From JBCCRH01 sp039208045 (GTDB taxonomy: Bacteria; Bacteroidota; Bacteroidia; Chitinophagales; Saprospiraceae), in the NCBI GenBank assembly GCA_039208045.1, contig JBCCRH010000343.1:1-7013 (forward strand): DNA of 7,013 nt. Reading direction: 5' to 3'. The notes below the pieces were generated by a model, which was not told the origin of the DNA, did not search any database, and saw only the letters and a list, made by a program, of their open reading frames with translations. Of this stretch, positions 1 through 5,729 are shown one piece after another; within the stretch, counting starts at the first letter, position 1, and the number at the start of each line of letters is the position of its first letter. A program made the translations under genes and the position numbers.

Positions 1-1
1 C

Positions 2-580
2 GTTATCATTCGAGATGAAATACCACTCTTTTTAGACCTGTGTACCCTCAAGCCCGGCGCGAGCAGCCACCCCTACGAGCTCGAAATCGTCAATAGCCGA
101 ACTTTAAAATTTACCTTCGACAATATTTTATTACCCGACAGTACCACCAATGAACCCTTGTCTAATGGGTATGTCACCTATGAGATTGCGCAAGTCAAAG
201 ACCTTCCCCTTGGCACAGTTATCACTAATGATGCCGCCATCTATTTCGATTTTAATGCGCCTATCATTACTAATGAAACGATGCACACCATTGCAGAGGA
301 TTTCATCTTGGTGAGCTTATTGGAAGTAGAAAGTAATAGCCTCAGCATGCAAGTGGTACCCAATCCTACCTCAGGCTATTGCCAGATTGATTTGGTAGGT
401 ACACCCATCCAATCGGGAGTCCTACAGCTACTGACTGCTGCTGGGCAATTAGTATATCAGCAAACCTTCCAAGGCCAACAAATTGAGTTGGACGTTAGTC
501 GTTTGCCGAAAGGCTTATACTGGTTTACGCTAGCAACGAAAAAGGGGCAGTATGCACGGGGTAAGATTGCTGTAAAATAG
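2..580 (+). CDS. T9SS type A sorting domain protein, C-terminal fragment
   Basis: This is the 3' end of a larger gene. The frame is open from base 2, with no start codon needed inside the window, and 192 residues are visible before the TAG stop. Visible residues about 30-95 resemble the Bacteroidota domain that often precedes the sorting tail (DUF7619-like, related to DUF11-type repeats), with the characteristic stretch TNDAAIYFDFNAPIITNET. Residues about 115-192 form a type A T9SS C-terminal domain: VVPNPTSG near residues 118-125, then AAGQLVYQQ, LDVSRLPKGLYWF and the closing GKIAVK. In this family the tail directs the protein through the type IX secretion system, where it is normally cleaved and the protein is released or anchored to the surface. 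The function of the N-terminal part cannot be known from here; such proteins are often adhesins or large repeat proteins. It converges on the minus-strand gene that ends at 599. A TTG codon at 158 is in frame but is not the true start, because the homologous domain continues upstream of it. Confidence 0.9.
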   Translation, partial: VIIRDEIPLFLDLCTLKPGASSHPYELEIVNSRTLKFTFDNILLPDSTTNEPLSNGYVTYEIAQVKDLPLGTVITNDAAIYFDFNAPIITNETMHTIAEDFILVSLLEVESNSLSMQVVPNPTSGYCQIDLVGTPIQSGVLQLLTAAGQLVYQQTFQGQQIELDVSRLPKGLYWFTLATKKGQYARGKIAVK

Positions 581-600
581 AGGAGATGATACGGTCTCCT
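581..600 (-). terminator. Hairpin between convergent genes, probable terminator
   Basis: AGGAGA (581-586) and TCTCCT (595-600) are perfect inverted arms around an 8-nt loop, and a T-G wobble can extend the stem by one pair. The hairpin fills the 18-nt gap between the TAG stop of the plus-strand gene and the stop of the minus-strand gene. Read on the minus strand it is followed by CTATTTTACA, a short U-rich run as in an intrinsic terminator. On the plus strand no T-run follows. It most likely ends transcription from the minus-strand genes and may act weakly in both directions. Confidence 0.45.
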
Positions 601-1129
601 ACATAGGCACTTCCAAGTACGTTTCCTTAAACTCCACCTTGGCAATGCGATAGATTTCATCTAGTGTGGGAGGCACAGCTAGGAAGTCTCCTTTTTTTAC
701 GATCAAGTTGCCGCCCCAAGGGGCTTCAAAATTGAAATCATTACCGGTACTAAATAGGGCTACTATTTCCGCTGTGACCTCTATGCCCATCACCTGGCCT
801 TTGGAAGCATACTCTGCCAAGCCATTGGCTCTGTGCTGCACGAGCTGGTACCGCGCTTCAAATTTATCTTTTGCCACCACATATTGCTCTTTCGCACCAG
901 TTAGGTTCGTCACAATATAATCACCACGAGTAGCATAGTTACGGGTCTCCTCTCCACTAGAGGGCCTAGTGACGACTAGCTCTTTTCCTGCTGCCCTGCG
1001 AGCCAGCACATTGGTTTGCTTCCTATATCGCTTCCCTTTTTCTTGGAGCAGGGGCAATATTTTCCGGAGCATCGTTTTTTGACTAGTCATCTTGGTGGTG
1101 TGTTTTGGATGTAGCACCAAATTACACAT
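599..1129 (-). CDS. PGDYG-like domain protein
   Basis: A small protein with no signal peptide or membrane segment, so probably cytoplasmic. The central stretch GEETRNYATRGDYIVTN (residues 59-75), followed by EQYVV and KFEARY, resembles the PGDYG family of unknown function, here with RGDY in place of PGDY. The C-terminal half has a second conserved-looking block, WGGNLIVKKGDFLAVP (138-153) and YRIAKVEFKETY (160-171). The N-terminus is basic (RKILPLLQEKGKRYRKQT). The family assignment is by eye and its biochemical role is not known. The start is uncertain: ATG at 1129 gives 176 residues and ATG at 1090 gives 163 (MTSQKTM...). The shorter form is favoured if the promoter-like box at 1137-1144 is real, because transcription would then begin at about the first ATG. 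The gene lies 79 nt (or 118 nt) after the caspase gene on the same strand, so it could be read through from that operon or be transcribed alone. Confidence 0.75.
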   Translation of the reverse strand: MCNLVLHPKHTTKMTSQKTMLRKILPLLQEKGKRYRKQTNVLARRAAGKELVVTRPSSGEETRNYATRGDYIVTNLTGAKEQYVVAKDKFEARYQLVQHRANGLAEYASKGQVMGIEVTAEIVALFSTGNDFNFEAPWGGNLIVKKGDFLAVPPTLDEIYRIAKVEFKETYLEVPM

Positions 1130-1136
1130 TATGAAG

Positions 1137-1165
1137 CAAAAATAATCTATCCCTAGCTTACTCAG
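1137..1165 (-). promoter_or_regulatory. Bacteroidota-type promoter box upstream of the PGDYG-like gene
   Basis: On the minus strand TATTTTTG (1144-1137) is an exact match to the Bacteroidota -7 consensus TAnnTTTG. CTG lies 18 nt upstream (1165-1163), one mismatch from the -33 TTG element. Transcription would start near 1130, leaving a leader of about 40 nt before the ATG at 1090. A single exact box in AT-rich DNA can occur by chance, and the -33 match is imperfect. Confidence 0.3.
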
Positions 1166-1178
1166 TGTATGAGTTAGC
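1156..1178 (-). terminator. Hairpin downstream of the caspase gene, weak terminator candidate
   Basis: The arms GCTAACTCA and TGAGTAAGC on the minus strand pair over nine positions with one mismatch around a 5-nt loop (TACAC). The hairpin lies about 30 nt after the caspase stop codon. No T-run follows directly; the nearest (ATTATTTTTG) is about 10 nt further on and doubles as the promoter-like box. It could be an attenuator or processing site between the operon and the next gene, or chance. Confidence 0.3.
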
Positions 1179-1208
1179 GCTTTGGCTCAAGGATCAGCAG
1201 CATAAACG

Positions 1209-1937
1209 TCAAATCACAAAGGGTCTTCCAGATTTCAACCACTCGGTAGACTTGCCCATTATTTGATGGACGGGATTCCTACTCAAAGGCTGCGTCCGTA
1301 GGATAGCTTCGCTCAAATCAGCGTAGGTTCCTCGAAACTTGCCACTATCCCATATCTTAACTAATGCCTCTGTATACTTACTCAGATGCGTCCCCGCAGA
1401 AGCCTTTTCATACTCTTGGCAAGCAGCTAGCAGGCACACACTGGCCTTTACTTTTGAAACTTCATTTTGGAGTTGGCCAACAGTAGTACGAGCTGTTGCT
1501 TTACCACCAGAGCGAGTTACTGATCCAGAGTGGCAGCTATCAGAGATAATTAGGATTCTTACATCTTCCCTAAATTCTTGCAGGAGGTAGCAGATTTTAT
1601 CATCGATCAATTCTTTATCATATAATACCCAGGTCTCATCTTTTCCGTCGTCCTCATCACCATTTAAATCCAATACTTGCCCGCCATGTCCAGAATAAGT
1701 AATCATGACTAAATCTCCAGCTTGGGCTACCTTGGAAAGATATTCAAACTGTGCAATGACGGCGTTTATATTCGCCTCTTCATTCGCGAGCAGTGCTACA
1801 GGCTCAAATCCTTCCTGTGTAGCGATCTGTTGCATGGCCAAGGCATCATTGACGCAGGAGCCAAGCCTACCATCCCATTTATGGTGTTTGACAGAGATAT
1901 AATTGAGTCCGATGTGTAAAGCAAATCCTTTTGGCAT
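1209..1937 (-). CDS. Caspase family (metacaspase-like, peptidase C14) cysteine protease
   Basis: A 242-residue protein that is nearly all caspase-like catalytic domain, with no prodomain, signal peptide or membrane segment; it should act in the cytoplasm. The first strand ALHIGLNYI (6-14) and SCVNDA (27-32) match the start of type I metacaspase/orthocaspase domains. The catalytic His is H84 in YSGHGG (81-86) and the nucleophile is C135 in SDSCHSGS (132-139). Both are intact, so it is predicted to be active. Between them lies the acidic loop DLNGDEDDGKDE (90-101), typical of the group. D133, two residues before the nucleophile, is the S1-pocket position that in metacaspases favours Arg/Lys at P1. 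The linker about 140-160 has several Arg/Lys residues where self-cleavage could occur. The p10-like part carries LLAACQEYEKAS (169-180) and a TEAL helix. It starts 24 nt after the response regulator stop and is probably the third gene of that operon. Family and catalytic residues are clear; the biological role and substrates are unknown. Confidence 0.93.
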   Translation of the reverse strand: MPKGFALHIGLNYISVKHHKWDGRLGSCVNDALAMQQIATQEGFEPVALLANEEANINAVIAQFEYLSKVAQAGDLVMITYSGHGGQVLDLNGDEDDGKDETWVLYDKELIDDKICYLLQEFREDVRILIISDSCHSGSVTRSGGKATARTTVGQLQNEVSKVKASVCLLAACQEYEKASAGTHLSKYTEALVKIWDSGKFRGTYADLSEAILRTQPLSRNPVHQIMGKSTEWLKSGRPFVI

Positions 1938-1961
1938 AGTTTAATGGTATAATTTAAGCTG

Positions 1962-2615
1962 TTACGATGACTGATCTTGATCCTTGGCGTCTTCCGTGTA
2001 GTTGTTCTCTACGGCGTATCGAACGAGGTGCAGCCTAGAGCTCACACCCAATTTTTCTGCTATATTACGAATGTGAGTTTCTACTGTTGGAACGGCTATA
2101 TTCAGCTTATCGGATATTTCTTTTGAAGATCTGCATTCCCCCAACTGCGTAAGAATCTCTTCTTCCCTCTTTGTGAAGTTAACCTTAGTTCTGGATCGAT
2201 AAGCTGGTGCAGAAGTCATAATATTCATTATTTCTTGATTAAAGTAAGTGCCGCCATCATAAACTTTTTTGACTGCATTGATCAATTCCTGGCTACTCTT
2301 TGATTTTAATAAGTAGCCTTTAATTCCGTAGTTCAGTAATTCCAAAATAGCATCTCGATCATCACGCATGGATAAAATAATTGTCCGTATTCTAGGATGA
2401 GACCTAGCAATAGCCTTTGCTGTTTCTATTCCATCCATATTGGGCATGTTGATATCCAGGATGACAATATCAACTTTATTATGCTTTAATAATGCCAAGG
2501 TGCTTTCTCCATCGTGAGCTTCTCCTATTATCCTGATCGTCTCGTCTGTTTCCAGCAAGGTTCTCATTCCTTTTCTGAGAATCGGATGATCATCTGCGAT
2601 TATAATGTCTATCAT
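1962..2615 (-). CDS. NarL/FixJ-family response regulator with LuxR-type HTH
   Basis: A 217-residue cytoplasmic transcription regulator. The receiver domain (about 1-120) has the acidic pair D8/D9, phosphoacceptor D54 in VILDINMP, the switch Ser S82 and K104 in GYLLKSKS, all as expected for a phosphorylatable receiver. A linker (about 121-144) leads to a LuxR-type helix-turn-helix (about 145-205): FTKREEEIL, then SSKEISDKLNIAVPTVETH and IRNIAEKLGV. The tail is hydrophilic and acidic (TEDAKDQDQSS). It starts 25 nt after the sensor kinase stop and is its obvious partner, taking phosphate from the kinase His and then dimerising to bind DNA. Target genes cannot be read off with certainty. Candidates are its own operon promoter, where short dyads are seen at 4880-4931, and therefore the caspase gene that follows it by 24 nt. 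Confidence 0.97.
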   Translation of the reverse strand: MIDIIIADDHPILRKGMRTLLETDETIRIIGEAHDGESTLALLKHNKVDIVILDINMPNMDGIETAKAIARSHPRIRTIILSMRDDRDAILELLNYGIKGYLLKSKSSQELINAVKKVYDGGTYFNQEIMNIMTSAPAYRSRTKVNFTKREEEILTQLGECRSSKEISDKLNIAVPTVETHIRNIAEKLGVSSRLHLVRYAVENNYTEDAKDQDQSS

Positions 2616-2640
2616 ATATTAGGTTTCTAGGTGTAAAAAA

Positions 2641-4866
2641 TCAGGAGTGCATTACATCTTTTGTAATTGGGAAGTCTATAGAGACAGAGGTACCTGCTCC
2701 CTTGCCAGAATCTACTGTAATATGACCGCTTAGCCCCTGAACGCGTTTGAATACATTATTAAGTCCGATCCCTGATTTATTATTTTCCCAATCCTTTTGG
2801 TTAAACCCTTTTCCATCATCTTCCACCATGACGTTGATCCGATCTTTAAATCGATTAATTTGGATGGTCAGGCTACTTGCATGAGCATGCTTTAAGACGT
2901 TGCCCACTAATTCCTGGATAATGCGATAAATGGCTACTTCTTTTTTCAGTTCTAGGCGTTCAGCCATGTTGTGCGTACTCAAATGTACCTTGATAAACCC
3001 GGTAGACTCTATCCTATTTGCCATTTCTTCCATCTGATTGACCAGCCCGTATTTCTCTAATTTTCCATCGTGTAGATTGTGTGAAATCCGGCGCACTTCT
3101 TCATTGGCCTCCATCAATACTTCATTGGCTTCCGAGAATTGCTTCCTTTTTTTAGGAGGTAGCTCAGGTAATCCCTTACGATAGGCGGAGAGCATCAGGT
3201 TGACGGTAGTTAGCATACTGCCTACGCGGTCGTGCAGGTCTTTCCCAATTCTTTTCCGCTCGGTCATCTCTCCTTCAATCTGTGCATAACTAGAGCTTAG
3301 CTCTATATCATTCAACAGCTCATTGATTTTCTGTTGGCTTAGTTTTTCTTTCTGCTCAGCAATGAGGCGCGCGCCATCTGCGAGCTGTCGACCTCGCTTC
3401 TGAGCATTATAAAAATACAAGAGCAATACGATGCCTACGATTAACAAAGCAATGATGACTACCCCTCTTGTGAACAGCTCCTTTGAAGCTAGCTCTGCCT
3501 CCACTCTATCCCGTTGTGCAGCAGTGGCGCGTTCTTTTTCATAGAGTAACTCTAAGTCGGTAGCTCGTTGGTTGCTCGTTTCTATTTGGTTTTCTAGTTC
3601 AACGTGCCTACTCAAATAGTTATTGGCCTCTTTATAATTCCCAATTGATTGATAAGAGCTAGCAATTTTTTGTAGGGTTGCTGCACGTAATAGCACATCA
3701 ACTTTATCATCTTCTACATACGCTTCAATGGCCCGCTGAAAATGTGGGATGGCTTGTCTTTGATTCCCAAGGGCTGTGAGCAAATCTCCCATAAGAGACT
3801 CTGCATATCGAATTCCAGAAAAATCATTGATGGAGTGGGCAATAGCAAGCGATTCATCGAGGTGTGATTTGGCCTGCTCATACTTTTCCTGTGCCATGTA
3901 AAGTTGAGCAGAATTATTGTGATATATTACCATTCCCATTTTTCTACCTGTACGCTCGTATATTTCATTTGCCCTTTGGTAATAGTGATAAGCACTATCA
4001 TACTGCTCTATCTCTTGATGAACATTACCAATATTGAGGAAGCACTTTGCAAGAAGGCTAGAATCACTTTGCCGAATGGTATAGTCTGTTGCTTCATTCA
4101 GTGTATTGAGGGCATTTTCATAGTTTTTCTTCCTTTTCTGAATAATGCCCAGCTCCATCAATGATCTGGGAAGATTTCGGTAATCTTCAAGCGCTGTTCT
4201 AAGTTCGATACTATTCTGAATGTATACAAAGGCAGAGTCTAAAATACCTGTCCTAGAGTACTTCCCTCCGAGCGCCGAATACAACTTCGCTTTCTTCTTT
4301 TCTATCTTGATCAGCTCTTTTTCAAGCGCTTTTTTTTCATCGTCTGAAAAGAAAGAGGTTTCCGCCGATTGCATTTGCTCATTGAGTTGTTCCTGATAAT
4401 CTTTAGCTGCTTGCAGCCCTTTTTTGTACTGTAGGAAAGACCACTGAAACTCACCATTTTCAAAATAAGCATTCCCTAAATTGAGGTAGACGCTCACAAT
4501 ACCAGGATAATCCTCTAGCTCCTTTCGGAGTCCTAAGGCTTTCTTTAGCTCCTCAATGGACAGTATATACCTATTATTGTAAAAGTAATGTAGCCCCAAT
4601 CTCACATAGCTATCGCCGAGCCCAACTTCGTAGTTGAGTCGATCAGCTAGTTGATTTGCCAGCCGAGCATATTTAAATACAGTAGTATCCCTTTTTTTGC
4701 GAAGTAGCCAAGCAATTTCATTTAAAGTATCCACTTTGTGCTTACTATCTTCCATAGATTGTGCGCTGCGAATCATTCTATCTACTGCAGTACTCGCAGA
4801 CAAGCAGATGGAGGATGTAAAAGTGAGTAAAACGAGAGCTAAAACGAAAATATGCTTATACTTCAT
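2641..4866 (-). CDS. TPR-containing sensor histidine kinase (HisKA_3/HATPase)
   Basis: A 741-residue membrane kinase, numbered from the ATG at 4866. The frame opens upstream with a GTG at 4884, but ATG is preferred because it places a normal signal peptide (MKYKHIFVLALVLLTF..., cleavage near residue 24) at the N-terminus. About eight TPR-like helix pairs follow (roughly 82-117, 122-157, 191-226, 231-266, 270-307, 311-348, 351-386, 391-428), interrupted by a charged Lys/Glu-rich segment at about 160-195. A coiled-coil-like stretch leads to one membrane helix (about 468-486, GVVIIALLIVGIVLLLYFY). The cytoplasmic part has a HisKA_3 dimerisation domain with phosphorylatable H545 in IGKDLHDRVGSML, then a HATPase domain with N-box QELVGNVLKHA (N656), G1 box VEDDGKGF and G2 box GIGLNN. 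The TPR domain is thus predicted to be periplasmic and probably binds a protein or peptide signal. The DxxxQ/H phosphatase motif after the His reads DRVGS, ending in Ser. First gene of the operon with the regulator and caspase. Confidence 0.95.
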   Translation of the reverse strand: MKYKHIFVLALVLLTFTSSICLSASTAVDRMIRSAQSMEDSKHKVDTLNEIAWLLRKKRDTTVFKYARLANQLADRLNYEVGLGDSYVRLGLHYFYNNRYILSIEELKKALGLRKELEDYPGIVSVYLNLGNAYFENGEFQWSFLQYKKGLQAAKDYQEQLNEQMQSAETSFFSDDEKKALEKELIKIEKKKAKLYSALGGKYSRTGILDSAFVYIQNSIELRTALEDYRNLPRSLMELGIIQKRKKNYENALNTLNEATDYTIRQSDSSLLAKCFLNIGNVHQEIEQYDSAYHYYQRANEIYERTGRKMGMVIYHNNSAQLYMAQEKYEQAKSHLDESLAIAHSINDFSGIRYAESLMGDLLTALGNQRQAIPHFQRAIEAYVEDDKVDVLLRAATLQKIASSYQSIGNYKEANNYLSRHVELENQIETSNQRATDLELLYEKERATAAQRDRVEAELASKELFTRGVVIIALLIVGIVLLLYFYNAQKRGRQLADGARLIAEQKEKLSQQKINELLNDIELSSSYAQIEGEMTERKRIGKDLHDRVGSMLTTVNLMLSAYRKGLPELPPKKRKQFSEANEVLMEANEEVRRISHNLHDGKLEKYGLVNQMEEMANRIESTGFIKVHLSTHNMAERLELKKEVAIYRIIQELVGNVLKHAHASSLTIQINRFKDRINVMVEDDGKGFNQKDWENNKSGIGLNNVFKRVQGLSGHITVDSGKGAGTSVSIDFPITKDVMHS

Positions 4867-4879
4867 ATGCGTAAAATTT

Positions 4880-4934
4880 ATCACTACACTTAATCAATTT
4901 ACCAGTAGTAAATAGATTGTTAAATCACTACCAA
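4880..4934 (-). promoter_or_regulatory. Candidate promoter/operator of the kinase-regulator-caspase operon
   Basis: The dyad ATTTAC-N5-GTAAAT (4897-4913) is flanked by two direct copies of ATCACTAC (4880-4887 and 4924-4931), placed 9 and 10 nt from it. On the minus strand TTG (4934-4932), 17 nt and TATTTAC (4914-4908) give a weak promoter-like pair overlapping the dyad, with a start near 4901. The match to TAnnTTTG is poor, so the promoter itself is doubtful. The symmetric repeats could bind a dimeric regulator such as the NarL-type protein of the operon; this is inference. Confidence 0.3.
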
Positions 4935-5039
4935 ACTATAATCATGTAGAAGGGATAAATTAAAGTTACGCTGAATTCAAGTAAACTTCAATACTTTGAA
5001 ATTTAAAAATAATAGAGTTGAAGGGGGACACTACTATTC

Positions 5040-5090
5040 AATTAAGTGTACGCCCCGACAACTACTACAAAAGGAGCGGTGTACTTAATT
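5040..5090. terminator. Long imperfect inverted repeat after the 118-residue gene
   Basis: AATTAAGT (5040-5047) pairs perfectly with ACTTAATT (5083-5090). After a 2x2 internal loop the stem continues through an AC/GT pair and then GCTCC/GGGGC with one bulge and one wobble (minus-strand reading), closing a loop of about 16 nt. The outer arm overlaps the TAA stop of the gene at 5089-5445. No T-run follows on either strand, so it is not a textbook terminator, but its place right at a stop codon and before the next operon fits transcription termination or mRNA 3'-end protection. Confidence 0.4.
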
Positions 5091-5445
5091 AAATAAATGG
5101 TGGCCTTGGTTTATCATCTTCCTCAGCATGGTCATCCTGGGTTGAAGCTTTTCCAACCAGTCGCTCATTAAACTTGACTTCAATGTTGATTTTTGTGCCA
5201 TCGCCAGGAAGAGCTCCTAGCTCAACATTGTGTACAATTGGACTAATGACCCCTAGAGGCTGAATCGTGCTATCTACTTCGATAAATAGATCGACATTTA
5301 CTGCACCTCCTGTATGATTAATCTGGTAGCCTGATGTCTTATAAATATTAGAATCGATCAGGGTGACTGCATGTAGAAAATACGAAAGTTGATTACCGTC
5401 AACCATTTTCTTTACGACCGTAGTGATCGGAGTGTTTAGTTTCAT
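5089..5445 (-). CDS. Hypothetical protein, 118 residues
   Basis: I do not recognise this protein. It has no signal peptide and no membrane helix, so it is probably cytoplasmic. Residues about 1-95 look like alternating strands (TPITTVVKKMVDG, NVDLFIEVDST, TKINIEVKF), suggesting one small beta-rich domain. The segment VELGALPGDGTKINIEVKF (about 74-92) is the most distinctive part. The C-terminal 20 or so residues are hydrophilic and acidic (STQDDHAEEDDKPRPPFI), probably disordered. The ATG at 5445 follows an A/T-rich leader with no Shine-Dalgarno motif, as is usual in Bacteroidota. It lies 222 nt upstream of the sensor kinase start on the same strand, with a long inverted repeat between, so co-transcription with the kinase operon is possible but not favoured. 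It is 284 nt downstream of the PEP carboxylase stop, also on the same strand. The frame has a plausible protein composition, so I think it is a real gene of unknown function. Confidence 0.75.
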   Translation of the reverse strand: MKLNTPITTVVKKMVDGNQLSYFLHAVTLIDSNIYKTSGYQINHTGGAVNVDLFIEVDSTIQPLGVISPIVHNVELGALPGDGTKINIEVKFNERLVGKASTQDDHAEEDDKPRPPFI

Positions 5446-5480
5446 AATTTGTTATAAGTTTTGAGTTATACATTAAAATC

Positions 5481-5663
5481 ATGAAGTGTTGCTTTTGCGG
5501 TAGTAGTTTCAGCAATTTACCCTCAGGTATCATTGCTGAAATGTTCTACCTAGCAACTAATGAACTACGCTCATTTGGTTCTTTGCTGTTAATATGTAAG
5601 CGTCCAATGGAACAAATAAAAAAGCATGTATTATCATTAAGACAATACAAAGGTGAGGAATAA
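5481..5663 (+). CDS. Doubtful small protein, 60 residues, Cys-rich N-terminus
   Basis: A short plus-strand frame between two minus-strand genes, from ATG to TAA. It begins MKCCFCGSS, a CxxC-like cluster (C3, C4, C6) with no second metal-binding pair, so a zinc ribbon is not supported. A mildly hydrophobic middle (FGSLLLIC) is followed by a basic helix-like end (EQIKKHVLSLRQYK). The leader has the A-rich run ATTAAAATC before ATG, compatible with Bacteroidota initiation, but no clear promoter. Codons 9-21 coincide with a perfect hairpin, which may mean the stretch is a structured intergenic element rather than a coding one. I do not recognise a family. Confidence 0.33.
   Translation: MKCCFCGSSFSNLPSGIIAEMFYLATNELRSFGSLLLICKRPMEQIKKHVLSLRQYKGEE
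5507..5541. repeat. Perfect 10-bp inverted repeat with nested inner stem
   Basis: TTTCAGCAAT (5507-5516) and ATTGCTGAAA (5532-5541) are perfect inverted arms. Inside the 15-nt spacer TACC (5518-5521) and GGTA (5526-5529) pair again around a CTCA tetraloop, giving a 14-bp stem broken only by a small internal loop. It lies about 60 nt upstream of the start of the 118-residue gene, and inside the doubtful 60-codon frame. It could be an operator, an RNA structure or the remains of a mobile repeat. No T-run follows closely on either strand, which argues against an intrinsic terminator. Confidence 0.5.
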
Positions 5664-5694
5664 TACCATACCAAAAATCTAGGTTATTGATGGC

Positions 5695-5724
5695 TTTTCT
5701 ATCATCAGAATTAATGATAAAAAA
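5695..5724. terminator. Symmetric hairpin after the PEP carboxylase stop
   Basis: TATCAT (5700-5705) and ATGATA (5714-5719) form a 6-bp stem around an 8-nt loop. Beyond a single mismatch the flanks TTTT (5695-5698) and AAAA (5721-5724) extend the pairing. It begins 5 nt after the PEP carboxylase stop codon. The A-rich and T-rich flanks make it a candidate terminator, possibly in both directions, but the stem is weak and AT-rich. Confidence 0.4.
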
Positions 5725-5729
5725 TACCC

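Noticed and set aside
666..920. Plus-strand frame of 84 codons opposite the PGDYG-like gene.
   Set aside because: It lies wholly antisense to a gene with a recognisable domain, and its translation looks like no family.
3904..4164. Plus-strand frame of 86 codons inside the sensor kinase gene.
   Set aside because: It is antisense to well-formed TPR motifs, and its composition reflects the reverse complement of that gene.
4867..4884. GTG at 4884 as the start of the sensor kinase, giving six more residues (MINFTH).
   Set aside because: The ATG at 4866 gives a standard signal peptide with a basic start; the GTG adds only a short extension before it.
4932..4941. TATAGTTTG on the minus strand as a Bacteroidota -7 box for the kinase operon.
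   Set aside because: The spacing inside the box is wrong for TAnnTTTG, and no TTG lies at the right distance upstream.
4885..5050. A 10-nt inverted repeat, TACACTTAAT (4885-4894) and ATTAAGTGTA (5041-5050).
   Set aside because: The arms are about 150 nt apart in AT-rich DNA and do not extend beyond 10 nt; the second arm is better explained by the local repeat at 5040-5090.
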